Below, in pieces: positions 38,210 to 47,943 of a stretch of 64,000 nt of DNA. The DNA lies in assembly GCF_003247215.1 (NCBI RefSeq), contig NZ_QKAP01000121.1, positions 20,274 through 84,273 of the forward strand. Reading direction: 5' to 3'. The notes beneath the pieces were generated by a model. It was not told where the DNA came from. It did not search any database and saw only the letters and a program-made list of their open reading frames with translations. This DNA is from Malonomonas rubra (GTDB lineage Bacteria; Desulfobacterota; Desulfuromonadia; Desulfuromonadales; Geopsychrobacteraceae). The translations under genes were made by a program, and so were the position numbers. Each line of letters starts with the position of its first letter. Within the stretch, counting starts at the first letter, position 1.

Positions 38210-40340
38210 CTAACCCACCCTCGCGCTGCAGAATCTCACCCATCAGGTCACTGACATCCAGAACCAAAATGGTCTTCTGATTACCAAGATCAGCTGCACC
38301 GGCAATCCCTTTGACAAAATCGAGTGCCTTGCCGAGGGATTTGATGACTACATCCTGCTGACCACGCAGCTCATCAACCACGATCCCCATCCGTTTGTCG
38401 GCAAAACCGACCACAACCACAAACTGATTTCCTGTGTCTTCTCTCCCCTGCAATGAGAACAGTCGATCAATCCTCAATAAAGAGAGGGTCTGCTGACGAA
38501 GCTCCATCACTTCGCGACCTTCGATCGTCTGGAGCATTCCCGGTTCAAGCATCAAGGTTTCCAGAACCGAGTTGAGTGGGATCGCGTAATCGATCCCCTT
38601 CACCCTGACCACCAACGCTTTGATAATCGCCAGAGTGATCGGCAGTGTCAGGCTCATCACCGTCCCTTTGCCAACCTCGCTGCTCATATCAATCATCCCT
38701 GAAAGGGCTGAAATATTGCTCTTCACCACATCCATCCCGACGCCGCGCCCGGAATACTCACTGACTTCCTCGCGGGTTGAAAAACCGGGATGAAACAAAA
38801 GGCCGAAAAGATCCTGCCGGTTGAGATGCATATCTGCGCTAATCAGACCCATCTCTATTCCTTTGGTGCGCAGCACTTCCGGATCGATCCCCTTGCCATC
38901 ATCGCGCACCTCGATAACAACATGGTTCCCCTTCTGCGATGCAATCAGCGATATAGTGCCACTTTCCGGCTTGCCTATTTTAAGTCGTTCAGAGGGGGGC
39001 TCGATGCCGTGATCCAATGCATTGCGAATAATGTGCATCAATGGGTCAGCTAGATCTTCAACGATCAACTTGTCAAGTTCAGTATCACCACCCTGAATGT
39101 TCAGCTTGACCTTCTTTCCCAACTCTTGCGCCATACGACGGATGATGCGGTTCATTTTGTCAAACAGTTGACGAACTGGAACCATCCGCACATCCATAAC
39201 TCCGGCCTGCAAGTCATTAAGCCGCCGCTCCAACGCATGTACCGCTTTTTCCAAGTCGCGAGCAACCGGTAACCCCGCAGTGAGCACCTCGTTACACAGT
39301 TGCGCAATCAAGCCTTTCGCTAGAGCCAACTCGCCGACTATCGTCATCAAATAATCGAGTTTCGAGATATCGACGCGAACAGTGCTGGTAAAAGAGCGAG
39401 CCGACCCGTCATCATTCCCCGCCCCGGCTTCAGTTAGTTTTCTCGGTTCTCCCTGTAGCTTTAAATCGGCAACAGTTTTTTCGATAATTGGTGCAGGAAC
39501 CTCAGCGGAAGAAGAAGCGCGCAACGACTGCTCGCCATCAAATTTAGAAGCTGCCACCGGGAAGGTTTTCGGTTCGGGTTCTGACTCCTCAGCTCCCGCA
39601 CCGGCACAACCGAACACCACATCGATGGCGAGGTTTTCAAAATTGAGTAACGACTTAAGCTCCGCTGTCTTGACATCTGCACCGCACAGAATCTGGAACG
39701 TCAACATCTCTGGATTATCATTGTCGACTCCCGGCAAAGTACTGATGACTTCCCCACAACCCTTTAACATTTCGGTTAGGTCAACGAGTTCGGTATCAAA
39801 GGTCATCAGCGAAAAAGCGACCTTGATCAGATAAAGATACTTGCCTTGCTTGAGATTTTCATGCAGGCGGTGTTCTTCATATTCGGTCAAGACATCAAGC
39901 AAGGCTGGATCGATATTCAGCTCGGAGAAAGGGTAATCGCTAGCATCTGGAGAACTAGTAAGCAGTTGTTCGATGCGGGAAAGGTAGGCAGAGACATCTT
40001 GCGTGAATTCTGGGTCATCGGCTTTCCCACGAATGAGCCCGGCAACCCCCGCCAAGGTATCGAAAAGGCAGGTCAGCAGATCTTCGGACAGATCAACCTT
40101 CCCCATACGTAGATGATCGAGCAGGTTTTCCAGGTGATGGGACAGCTCCGCAACATCATCGAACCCGAACATTCCGGATAGCCCCTTGATCGAGTGAGCA
40201 TCGCGGAATATTCCGTTGAGCAGATCTGGATTCACCTGCCCACTCGCCGCGCCATCACCAAGCTCTGCCAGATCCTGATTCAGTTTATCCAGCAGCTCTT
40301 CAGATTCGGCAAGGAAGTCGTCAATGGCCTGATCGGACAT
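38202..40340 (-). CDS. cheA: Chemotaxis histidine kinase CheA
   Basis: 712 residues. The P1 Hpt domain carries His49 (FRDAHSIKGLSGMFG). Residues about 155-255 form a P2-like alpha/beta domain, followed by a low-complexity linker. P3 dimerisation follows (VGELALAKGLIAQL). P4 kinase motifs are PLMHIIRNALDHGIEPP (N box), VRDDGKGIDP (G1) and YSGRGVGMDVVKSNI (G2). The P5 CheW-like domain ends the protein. It is the central kinase of the cluster and should phosphorylate the neighbouring receivers and CheB. Confidence 0.97.
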   Translation of the reverse strand: MSDQAIDDFLAESEELLDKLNQDLAELGDGAASGQVNPDLLNGIFRDAHSIKGLSGMFGFDDVAELSHHLENLLDHLRMGKVDLSEDLLTCLFDTLAGVAGLIRGKADDPEFTQDVSAYLSRIEQLLTSSPDASDYPFSELNIDPALLDVLTEYEEHRLHENLKQGKYLYLIKVAFSLMTFDTELVDLTEMLKGCGEVISTLPGVDNDNPEMLTFQILCGADVKTAELKSLLNFENLAIDVVFGCAGAGAEESEPEPKTFPVAASKFDGEQSLRASSSAEVPAPIIEKTVADLKLQGEPRKLTEAGAGNDDGSARSFTSTVRVDISKLDYLMTIVGELALAKGLIAQLCNEVLTAGLPVARDLEKAVHALERRLNDLQAGVMDVRMVPVRQLFDKMNRIIRRMAQELGKKVKLNIQGGDTELDKLIVEDLADPLMHIIRNALDHGIEPPSERLKIGKPESGTISLIASQKGNHVVIEVRDDGKGIDPEVLRTKGIEMGLISADMHLNRQDLFGLLFHPGFSTREEVSEYSGRGVGMDVVKSNISALSGMIDMSSEVGKGTVMSLTLPITLAIIKALVVRVKGIDYAIPLNSVLETLMLEPGMLQTIEGREVMELRQQTLSLLRIDRLFSLQGREDTGNQFVVVVGFADKRMGIVVDELRGQQDVVIKSLGKALDFVKGIAGAADLGNQKTILVLDVSDLMGEILQREGGLGV

Positions 40341-40353
40341 TTTGATGGGCCCC

Positions 40354-40719
40354 TCAGTTCAGCAGTTCGGCGACGAGTTGCTGTAACTCTTCTGGGCGAA
40401 ACGGTTTAACCAAATAAGCATTGGCTCCCAGCGCCAGACCTTTCTCACGGTCACGTTTGCTGCCTTCTGTGCTGATAATGATCAATGGCGTGTCTTTGTA
40501 CAATGGGTTGTTGCGCACAAAACTGACCAGCTCCAGACCGTTGATATCGGGCATATTGATATCGGTTAAAACCAGATCGACTTTTTCACGCGGCAGAATC
40601 CGCAGCGCCTCAAATCCATTAGCGACTTCAATCAATTCAAAATCGTCCATTGCATCAAGGGTTGATGCAATTAATGAACGCATTGTCGAAGAATCATCGG
40701 CAATCAATATTTTTTTCAA
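40354..40719 (-). CDS. Single-domain response regulator (CheY-like)
   Basis: 121 residues from a TTG at 40719, which has AAGGA 6 bases upstream. A second TTG two codons earlier touches that site and there is no ATG. Motifs: ILIADDSSTMRSLI, Asp53 in LVLTDINMPDINGLEL, LIIISTEGSKRDREKG and ANAYLVKPFRPEEL. It is a complete, probably functional receiver. It is 13 bases upstream of cheA. Confidence 0.92.
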   Translation of the reverse strand: MKKILIADDSSTMRSLIASTLDAMDDFELIEVANGFEALRILPREKVDLVLTDINMPDINGLELVSFVRNNPLYKDTPLIIISTEGSKRDREKGLALGANAYLVKPFRPEELQQLVAELLN

Positions 40720-40793
40720 AATCAATCCTTAGATCCAGTCTGTAGTGCATCGGATATCAACATTTAAAAAAAATAATTCGCAACCCACCTCTT

Positions 40794-41855
40794 TTACAAC
40801 GCCTGCTCCATTTTAAACCCTGCCTGCGTCAAAAAAACCTCGAATTCCCTAGCCTCCCCGATCGGCCCACTCTCAGGATAGTTGTCACCATAGATCAATG
40901 CGACCGTCCTCCCATCACTGACCAAGGGGGCAAGGAACACTTCATCCGCTGCCCCGCCCAACAGCTTTATTAATGTTTTTTCTGAAGAACTATCGTTAAG
41001 TTTTGAATAAACAACGTCTTTGTCCTGCAAGGCACGAGCAAACAGCGACCCCGGCTCCGCCTCAAAACGCAGTTTTCGAACAATCTCATCCGCTGCCGAA
41101 GACGAGCTGGTCAAGCCGAATTGCCCTACCCCGACTAGTTGGCGACCACGCACATCGAAGACAATAGCGCGATTCATTAATTCGCTAGCGTAACGCAAAA
41201 TCAGCATAATAATACCACCACCGATGTAGGGATTATCCAGTTCTGCCAACATGCCACGCAGCAGAGTCAAACTCTGACCCTCCAAGCGATCCTCAAATTG
41301 CTGGATTTCACTTTCCAAAGCAACTTCGTCAACAGCGACCTCGCCCTCCGAACCTACGGCAAAATGCTCACCCTTGACAACCAACCGATGCGAAGAAAGT
41401 CCCTTGTCAAGCAGCAAATCAAAGGGATTGAGCAAGGCCGTGCCGATAACAGATGGGTCACCAAGCTGAAAAGAAAACTTTCCTTTGGACCAAGTAAAAA
41501 AATTGAAAACGATTTTTTCTATTTGCCGCTCGACGATTTCTTCAATCACCTCTGGGGCAATCTGGCAAGAGTCACTCAGGAGAGCTCCCAAAGGCTGGTG
41601 AGGCTCAAGCATTTGCTGCTTTCCCAAGGCTGCCTCAATCTGATTTTCGCTGACAACGCCCGCCTTTTTGAGCAACTGACCGAGAGTTTCGGGATAATAA
41701 GTAGAGGCTGCTTGGACGACCTGGCCATCAACAAAACTGATGGTTCCGGAATCCTCCCCCTCCCGCAATGAAAGCTTACCTGATTTTTTGCTTAAGCTGA
41801 TGATCTGAAGAATTTCTGCGATCCCCAAATCCTCAAGACAACCTTCTAGTCCCAT
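40794..41855 (-). CDS. DUF4388 (PATAN-type) protein, first gene of the chemosensory cluster
   Basis: 353 residues from the ATG at 41855 (GGGGG 9 bases upstream); the frame stays open to 41915 without a ribosome site. Residues 1-100 are a DUF4388/PATAN domain (LEGCLEDLGIAEILQIISLSKKSG, ISFVDGQVVQA). The middle is helical. The C-terminal ~130 residues look GAF-like (RAIVFDVRGRQLVGVGQFG, VFLAPLVSDGRTVALIYGDN). PATAN domains occur with receivers and CheA/Frz-like systems in delta-proteobacteria and cyanobacteria. It is a plausible sensor or adaptor for this cluster. Confidence 0.82.
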   Translation of the reverse strand: MGLEGCLEDLGIAEILQIISLSKKSGKLSLREGEDSGTISFVDGQVVQAASTYYPETLGQLLKKAGVVSENQIEAALGKQQMLEPHQPLGALLSDSCQIAPEVIEEIVERQIEKIVFNFFTWSKGKFSFQLGDPSVIGTALLNPFDLLLDKGLSSHRLVVKGEHFAVGSEGEVAVDEVALESEIQQFEDRLEGQSLTLLRGMLAELDNPYIGGGIIMLILRYASELMNRAIVFDVRGRQLVGVGQFGLTSSSSAADEIVRKLRFEAEPGSLFARALQDKDVVYSKLNDSSSEKTLIKLLGGAADEVFLAPLVSDGRTVALIYGDNYPESGPIGEAREFEVFLTQAGFKMEQAL

Positions 41856-41978
41856 AATCGAAAACCCCCGAACCGATAGGCTTAGCTTTGCAGCCTGGCT
41901 TCCGATCCCTACCATTTAATCGCAAGAATTAATATAAGATAACTAAGAAACCCTTACGAGTAAAGTTTTTGTTCAGTT

Positions 41979-43298
41979 TCAGGCCTGTTTTCCGCGCCCC
42001 TTGAACTGCACCCGGATCGGAACACGATCAAAGCCGAACTTTTCCCGAAAACAATTTGTCAGATAGCGCTGATAGGAAAAATGCACCTCATCCGGCCGAC
42101 TTGTAAACAGGACAAAGGTCGGCGGCCGAACAGCCCCTTGAGCTGCGTAATAAAACTTGATCCGCTGCCCACGCACCATCGATGGCGGATTTTTCTGCAG
42201 AAACTCTTCGAGCCCTTTATTGAGCTGCGCCGTCGGCACACGCCGGTTGAACTCCTCGAACACCTCGGCCACGATCGGCATAATCTTGTTGATTCGCTGT
42301 CCGGTCAGTGCCGACACAAAGATCAGCGGAGCAAAGGGAAGATATTTAAAACGCCGCCGTACCTCCTCGACATACTTACCCATGGTTTTTTCATCTTTTT
42401 CCGGCAGGTCCCACTTATTGACTACCAGAATTAGCGCCCGTCCTCTCTCGAAAGCATACCCCGCGACCGACAGATCCTGATCGGTTACCCCTTCCTCGGC
42501 ATCAATCACCATCAGCACTACATGCGCACGATCCATCGCCTTCAGCGCTGTGACCGCGCTGTACTTTTCGATAGTCTGGCTAACCTTACCTTTGCGTCTG
42601 ATCCCGGCAGTATCGATCAATACATAGCGTTTACCGTCGAATTCGAATGGAGTATCGATGCTGTCACGGGTAGTACCGGAGGTTGGGTTGGCGACCACCC
42701 GCTCGTAGCCGAGCAACTTGTTGACCAGTGAGGACTTACCGACATTCGGCCGGCCGATTACCGCCATCCGCACTTCATCCTCCTGCTCTGCCACTTCCGA
42801 GGGCGGTGGCAGCAGCAGTTCCAGATCAGCTATCAGGTCGGTGACACCACGACCATGTTCGGCCGACACGGAATAGACCTTGTCAATGCCAAGCGCATAA
42901 AACTCGCTGGCGCTGACTTCCTGCTTCTCGCCGTCTACCTTATTGACCACGTAAAAGACCGGTTTGTCGATCTTACGCAGCATCTTGGCGACTTCTTCAT
43001 CGGAAGGAGTCAAACCATCACGCACATCCATCAGAAAAAAGATAATATCCGCCTCTTCAACCGCCAATCGCGATTGTTCGCGCATCTGAGTCAACAAACG
43101 ATCTTCGCTGGCCGGTTCGAAACCACCGGTATCGATCAACAAGAACGGCTTGGCAAAACGGGTCACCTCGGCATAATGCCGGTCACGGGTAACACCGGGA
43201 AAATCCTCGACGATCGCTTTGCGCTTGCCGAGCAGGCGGTTAAACAAGGTCGATTTGCCGACATTCGGTCGACCGACTAAAGCTACTACAGGTAACAT
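41979..43298 (-). CDS. der: Ribosome-associated GTPase Der (EngA)
   Basis: 439 residues with two tandem G domains: [18 protein letters not shown] then DTGGF and NKVD, and a second [18 protein letters not shown] then DTAGI and NKWD. A C-terminal KH-like domain follows. It works in 50S subunit maturation. It lies downstream of era by 12 bases, forming rnc-era-der. Confidence 0.98.
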   Translation of the reverse strand: MLPVVALVGRPNVGKSTLFNRLLGKRKAIVEDFPGVTRDRHYAEVTRFAKPFLLIDTGGFEPASEDRLLTQMREQSRLAVEEADIIFFLMDVRDGLTPSDEEVAKMLRKIDKPVFYVVNKVDGEKQEVSASEFYALGIDKVYSVSAEHGRGVTDLIADLELLLPPPSEVAEQEDEVRMAVIGRPNVGKSSLVNKLLGYERVVANPTSGTTRDSIDTPFEFDGKRYVLIDTAGIRRKGKVSQTIEKYSAVTALKAMDRAHVVLMVIDAEEGVTDQDLSVAGYAFERGRALILVVNKWDLPEKDEKTMGKYVEEVRRRFKYLPFAPLIFVSALTGQRINKIMPIVAEVFEEFNRRVPTAQLNKGLEEFLQKNPPSMVRGQRIKFYYAAQGAVRPPTFVLFTSRPDEVHFSYQRYLTNCFREKFGFDRVPIRVQFKGRGKQA

Positions 43299-43310
43299 CT
43301 GATTATCTTC

Positions 43311-44204
43311 CTACTCGTAACCAAGTTCACGCAACATCCGCTCGCTCTGGCTCCAATCCTTATCAACCCGAACGAAAAGTTCGAGAAACACCCGGGTGCC
43401 GAGGAAACGCTCAATCTCAATTCTCGCCTCCTTGCCCAAGGTCCGGATCATCTGCCCTTGCTTGCCGACGATGATTTTCTTATGGCTGTCCCGCTCCACA
43501 TGAATGGTCGCCTGGATCACGACCAGGTTTTTCTCCGGCTTTTCTTCAAAGGTTTCTACCCGCACCGCAACGCCATAGGGAATTTCTTCGCTGATCCGGC
43601 GCATCACCTTTTCCCTCACCATCTCGGCAACGATAAAACGCTCTGGCTGATCGGTCAGCATATCTTCCGGATAATATTGCGGCCCCGCCGGGATATAGGG
43701 TTCGATCGCCTTCAACAGCTGCGGCACACCATCACCTTTTTCCGCGCAGATCGGAACCACTTCCTTAAACTGGAAACGCTGCGAATAAGCATCAATCAGC
43801 GCCAGTAGGCTCGGTGGCTCAACCATATCGATCTTGTTGATCACCAAACATACCGGAGCATTGCCCTTCTCCAGCAGTCGCAGGATGTATTCGTCGCCAC
43901 CTCCCGGCTGGTCGTTCGCTTCAACCAGGAACAGCACCAGATCGACATCACTGCAGGCGCTGATCGCCTGATCGACCATGTAACGGTTCAACTTCCCTTG
44001 CGGTTTATGAATCCCGGGGGTATCGACAAACAGCGCCTGTCCGCCCTCGAAATTATGAATTCCGAGAATCCGGTTGCGGGTGGTTTGCGGTTTATTGGAA
44101 GTGATCGCAATTTTCTGACCGAGGATGCGATTGAGCAGGGTCGACTTGCCGACATTCGGCCGGCCTACGATCGCAATGAACCCGGATTTAAAATCATTTA
44201 CCAT
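43311..44204 (-). CDS. era: GTPase Era
   Basis: 297 residues. G domain with [26 protein letters not shown] and NKID. The C-terminal KH domain has the QGQMIRTLGKEARIEIE loop that binds the 3' end of 16S rRNA. It acts in 30S assembly. The start overlaps the rnc 3' end by 11 bases, as in many bacteria. Confidence 0.98.
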   Translation of the reverse strand: MVNDFKSGFIAIVGRPNVGKSTLLNRILGQKIAITSNKPQTTRNRILGIHNFEGGQALFVDTPGIHKPQGKLNRYMVDQAISACSDVDLVLFLVEANDQPGGGDEYILRLLEKGNAPVCLVINKIDMVEPPSLLALIDAYSQRFQFKEVVPICAEKGDGVPQLLKAIEPYIPAGPQYYPEDMLTDQPERFIVAEMVREKVMRRISEEIPYGVAVRVETFEEKPEKNLVVIQATIHVERDSHKKIIVGKQGQMIRTLGKEARIEIERFLGTRVFLELFVRVDKDWSQSERMLRELGYE

Positions 44205-44904
44205 TCTCGCACTTTCTAATTATCGAGTGATCGAGCGCCACAGCAGCAGCCTGCTGCTCGGCACGTTTTTTACTCGGTCCGCTACCGCTACCGAGCAGCT
44301 TGCCGTCAAACCGAACCTCCATCGAAAAAACCCGCTCGTGATCCGGCCCGCTCACCTGCGTCAGAACATATTCGGGCAATCGTCCGTATCCTGCCTGCAG
44401 CCGTTCCTGCAGGCAGGTTTTATAATCGGTTCCATAACGTGACCGGGCGGTCTTTTCGATCAACTCGGCAAAGAGCTGCTCGGCAACAGCACAAGCCGCA
44501 GCAAAACCACCATCGCAGTACACCGCCCCTAGCAGCGCCTCCAGCGCATCGGAAAGCAAGCTGGCCTTCTGCCGTCCGCCACTCTTCTCCTCCCCTTTGC
44601 CGAGGCGCATTCCATCGCCTAACCCCAACTGCCGCGCAACCGCAGCCAGTCCACTTTCACAAACCACCTCGGAGCGGATGCGGGTCAAGCCTCCTTCGGG
44701 GATATCCGGATAATTGCGATAAACCCAATCACTGATCGCCAGTTCGAGGACGGCATCACCTAAAAATTCCAGCCGTTCGTTATGTGGAGCCGGATTGGCC
44801 TGTTCGTTGCTGTAAGATTTATGGGTCAAAGCCTGTCGTGGCAGAGTGGGATTTTTGAACTGATAACCGATCGAAGTTTCCAAGGCAGAACAGTAGTCAG
44901 ACAC
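44194..44904 (-). CDS. rnc: Ribonuclease III
   Basis: Cuts double-stranded RNA in rRNA and mRNA processing. 236 residues from the GTG at 44904, which has GGAG 6 bases upstream and gives a normal N-terminus (SDYCSALETSIGYQFKN). A TTG at 44982 would add 26 residues and cannot be ruled out. Catalytic motif NERLEFLGDAVLELAISDWV, then DALEALLGAVYCDGG, and the C-terminal dsRNA-binding domain ending SGPSKKRAEQQAAAVAL. Coupled to era. Confidence 0.95.
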   Translation of the reverse strand: MSDYCSALETSIGYQFKNPTLPRQALTHKSYSNEQANPAPHNERLEFLGDAVLELAISDWVYRNYPDIPEGGLTRIRSEVVCESGLAAVARQLGLGDGMRLGKGEEKSGGRQKASLLSDALEALLGAVYCDGGFAAACAVAEQLFAELIEKTARSRYGTDYKTCLQERLQAGYGRLPEYVLTQVSGPDHERVFSMEVRFDGKLLGSGSGPSKKRAEQQAAAVALDHSIIRKCENGK

Positions 44905-45011
44905 TCGTTTCTCCAAACTATGAGGTAATTGTTGCGAAGTATAGCCAAAAGGCGCTGACAGTTCAAACCCTTTACCGGTCAAAAACGCTCCAGTACTGCA
45001 AATGTTTCAAC

Positions 45012-45041
45012 TTGATTCAGTCACAAAGCTTTCTCTATAAT
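45012..45041 (+). promoter_or_regulatory. Promoter-like elements before tmk
   Basis: TTGATT (45012-45017), an 18-base spacer and a perfect TATAAT (45036-45041) on the plus strand, about 80 bases before the tmk ATG. It is in the divergent gap between rnc and tmk. A GC-rich stretch follows the -10. Confidence 0.6.
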
Positions 45042-45123
45042 GTTCTACTTTTAGCGCGGGGGTGTGGTAGATTCAGGTGACGTCGCATCCTGCCATCAAC
45101 TATTAAAATCTGGATCTTTATAA

Positions 45124-45777
45124 ATGGCCCCATTCATAACCTTCGAAGGGATCGAAGGCTCAGGAAAAACAACTCAAATCCGCCTACTAGCAGAGCGCTT
45201 AACCAACCAGAACCAACAGGTTGTACAGACCCGCGAGCCTGGGGGCTGTCCGATCGCCGATCAGATCCGCGGCATCCTACTCCACCCCGACAACGCCTCA
45301 ATGGATTCGCGGACCGAGCTGTTGCTTTACGCTGCTGCCCGCGCCCAGCACATAGAACAGATCATCCGGCCGGCACTGAAAACAGGCAAAATAGTTTTGT
45401 GTGATCGCTTTACTGATGCGACCCTGGCATATCAAGGGGATGGGCGCGGGCTGAATCGTGACCTGATCCTGCAACTCAACCGCTTGGCGACCGGCAATTG
45501 CCTTCCCGACCTGACCCTGTTGTTTGATATGCCGGTGGAGATCGGCCTTGGAAGAGCCAAACAACGAGAGACAGAAACCCAGGACAGCTCGGAAGGCCGC
45601 TTCGAGCGGGAAAAGTTCGATTTTCACAAGCGAATCCGTGAGGGTTATCTTGCTCTGGCTAAGGCCGAACCTCAACGTATCAGAATAATCGATGCCGAGA
45701 AACCGGCTGCAGATGTTTCCCTGCAGGTATTCTCCGTGATTGACGAGTTCCTGAGCCAGCAGGAAGAGGCAATATGA
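45124..45777 (+). CDS. tmk: Thymidylate kinase
   Basis: Phosphorylates dTMP to dTDP; 217 residues. P-loop ITFEGIEGSGKTTQIRLLAE, QTREPGGCPIADQIR and CDRFTDATLAYQGDGRGL are diagnostic. The stop overlaps the holB start by ATGA, a widely conserved pair. Confidence 0.98.
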   Translation: MAPFITFEGIEGSGKTTQIRLLAERLTNQNQQVVQTREPGGCPIADQIRGILLHPDNASMDSRTELLLYAAARAQHIEQIIRPALKTGKIVLCDRFTDATLAYQGDGRGLNRDLILQLNRLATGNCLPDLTLLFDMPVEIGLGRAKQRETETQDSSEGRFEREKFDFHKRIREGYLALAKAEPQRIRIIDAEKPAADVSLQVFSVIDEFLSQQEEAI

Positions 45778-46745
45778 CGTTCGATTCGATTATTGGTCAC
45801 GAACCACAAAAAAACATTCTGCGTCGTGCCCTGCAGAACAATCGGGTCGCCCACGCCTATCTGTTTGAGGGCCCGGACGGCATCGGCAAGCGGCTGGTCG
45901 CCCTTGCCCTGGCGCGGGCGCTGCTTTGCGATTCGGGTCGCGGCTGCGGAGTCTGTCCTACGTGCCGGAAAGTCGATCATAACAATCATCCCGACATCCA
46001 TTTACTCGACGCCGAAGGAGCGGCCATCAAGATCGATCAGATCCGCACATTGCAACAACAGTTGTCGCTGAAACCGCTGGAAGGCGAATATAAAATCTGC
46101 CTGATCGATGGCGCCCACCACCTCAACCCGGCCGCCGCCAATGCGCTATTAAAGACCCTGGAGGAGCCACAGCCAAACACCCTGATCATACTGCTCAGCA
46201 GCCAACCGGAGGCCCTGCTGATCACCATCAGGTCCCGCTGCCAGAGGCTCCCCTTCAAGCGACTGCCGAAACAACGACTGACCGAAATCCTCGCCGACCG
46301 GCTCGACCTGCAGGAAACGGAAGCCGCCGTTTTGGCCGCCCTCTCTGAAGGCAGCTTCAAAAAAGCCCTTGGACAAAACCGTGAACTTTACCTCGAACGC
46401 CGCCGCGAAATACTGAGAAACTTGATGGCACTGTCATCCGGTAGTATTATCCCCCTGTTCAAACTGGCCGACGAACTCGCAGCCGACAAAGATCACTTGG
46501 TGGAAATCCTGGAGATCCTTCAGGCCTTTTACCGCGACCTGCTGCTACTCAAGCATGGACGACCGGAGCAGGAACTGGTCAATCTCGACATGAAAGAGAC
46601 GCTTTACCGGCAGATCATGCATGAAACAACGCCAACCTTGTTAAAGAAGCTTGAAGCGCTCAATGCGGGACGTTATCACCTGCAACGCAATGTCAACCGG
46701 CAACTGGCTATGGAAATCATGCTGATGACCATGACCACCGCGTGA
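45774..46745 (+). CDS. holB: DNA polymerase III delta-prime subunit
   Basis: Clamp-loader AAA+ subunit, 323 residues. GRVxH-like start region QNNRVAHAYLFEGPDGIGKRL (a modified P-loop), zinc cluster CGVCPTCRKVDHNNHPD, and LKTLEEPQPNTLIILLSS followed by ITIRSRCQRLPF (SRC motif). It partners HolA, coded at 25.9 kb. Downstream are ricT and metG, the common tmk-holB-ricT-metG order. Confidence 0.97.
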   Translation: MTFDSIIGHEPQKNILRRALQNNRVAHAYLFEGPDGIGKRLVALALARALLCDSGRGCGVCPTCRKVDHNNHPDIHLLDAEGAAIKIDQIRTLQQQLSLKPLEGEYKICLIDGAHHLNPAAANALLKTLEEPQPNTLIILLSSQPEALLITIRSRCQRLPFKRLPKQRLTEILADRLDLQETEAAVLAALSEGSFKKALGQNRELYLERRREILRNLMALSSGSIIPLFKLADELAADKDHLVEILEILQAFYRDLLLLKHGRPEQELVNLDMKETLYRQIMHETTPTLLKKLEALNAGRYHLQRNVNRQLAMEIMLMTMTTA

Positions 46746-46770
46746 CAACATAAGGATATCGATAATCACA

Positions 46771-47898
46771 ATGGAAACTTTACGTATAGTCAGTATTTCC
46801 TTCCACACCGCCGGCAAGCTGTTCGACTTCGACGCCAAAGACTTCGAACTCAAACCTGGCGACATGGTGGTGGTGGAAACCGAACGTGGGCGCGCTCTCG
46901 GAACGGTAACACGAGAAGTTCGGGAAATATCCCCTGAGGACGCACCTCCAAAGCTAAAGGCCGTGCAGCGACTGGCCAACGAAACTGACCAGGAGATGGC
47001 CAGCAATAACGCACAACGCGAAGAGGAAGCCCTCAAATTCTGCCAGGAGCGGATCAACCAGCGCAACATGGAGATGAAACTGGTGCGTGCCGAATACCTG
47101 TTCGACGGCTCGAAAATCATCTTCTATTTTACCGCCGATGGCCGAATCGATTTCCGCGAACTGGTGCGCGATCTGGCACAGCATTTCCGCACCCGGATCG
47201 AAATGCGTCAGATCGGTGTCCGGGACGAAGCGAAGCTGGTCGGCGGCCTGGGAGTCTGTGGTCGCGAGCTGTGCTGTGCCAGCTATCTGCGCAATTTTGC
47301 CCCGGTCTCGGTCAAGATGGCCAAAGCGCAAGGCCTGGCGCTGAACCCGGCAAAAATTTCCGGCCAGTGCGGCCGGCTGCTCTGCTGCCTGGCTTACGAA
47401 TACGAGACCTATAACGATCTGCGGAAAAACCTGCCGAAATGCGGCAAGAAGTTCCAACTTGAATCGGGCCCTGCAGAAGTTGTCGCCGTTGATGTATTGG
47501 CACAAAAAATGACCCTCTGCTGTGCAGATGGTGAGCGCTGCACGATACACGTCGATGACCTGAAAAAAGGCTTTGACAAACCCTCTGCAGACAAAGCAAA
47601 GTCAGACGAGAAAAAAGCAGAAACAAAACCGCAACCAGATCAGCGTAAAACTGCTGCTGAAAATACAAAGGAAAAAGAGGAGAACCGTGGTGGTCGCCGG
47701 CAGGGAAATCGCCCCCGTCGGCCGAAAAAATCTCCCCAGCAGCAACAGGAAAAAAATCAGCAGCGCCCCAATCAGGAAAATGTTGCCGAGAAACAACAAG
47801 GCAGCAAGCCCGACCAGGAAAAAAATCAAGCCCGGCGGCGCAAGCGGCGGCCACGGCGCAGGTCCAATAAGCCGAAGCAACCGGAATCGAGCAGTTAA
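46771..47898 (+). CDS. ricT: PSP1-domain regulator RicT with long basic tail
   Basis: 375 residues. The first ~275 are the PSP1/YaaT domain with the paired cysteine motifs GGLGVCGRELCCASYL and GQCGRLLCCLAYEYETYN, which in the B. subtilis Ric complex take part in iron-sulfur binding. The last ~90 residues are a low-complexity, Lys/Arg/Gln-rich tail ending in RRRKRRPRRRSNK, probably disordered and able to bind nucleic acid. The complex in Bacillus affects RNase Y. The role in this lineage is unknown. It is 25 bases after holB. Confidence 0.92.
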   Translation: METLRIVSISFHTAGKLFDFDAKDFELKPGDMVVVETERGRALGTVTREVREISPEDAPPKLKAVQRLANETDQEMASNNAQREEEALKFCQERINQRNMEMKLVRAEYLFDGSKIIFYFTADGRIDFRELVRDLAQHFRTRIEMRQIGVRDEAKLVGGLGVCGRELCCASYLRNFAPVSVKMAKAQGLALNPAKISGQCGRLLCCLAYEYETYNDLRKNLPKCGKKFQLESGPAEVVAVDVLAQKMTLCCADGERCTIHVDDLKKGFDKPSADKAKSDEKKAETKPQPDQRKTAAENTKEKEENRGGRRQGNRPRRPKKSPQQQQEKNQQRPNQENVAEKQQGSKPDQEKNQARRRKRRPRRRSNKPKQPESSS

Positions 47899-47943
47899 TT
47901 CGTTTGAAGTTTCAATGCAATCCGTTTTCAAGGGGAGCTTTTT

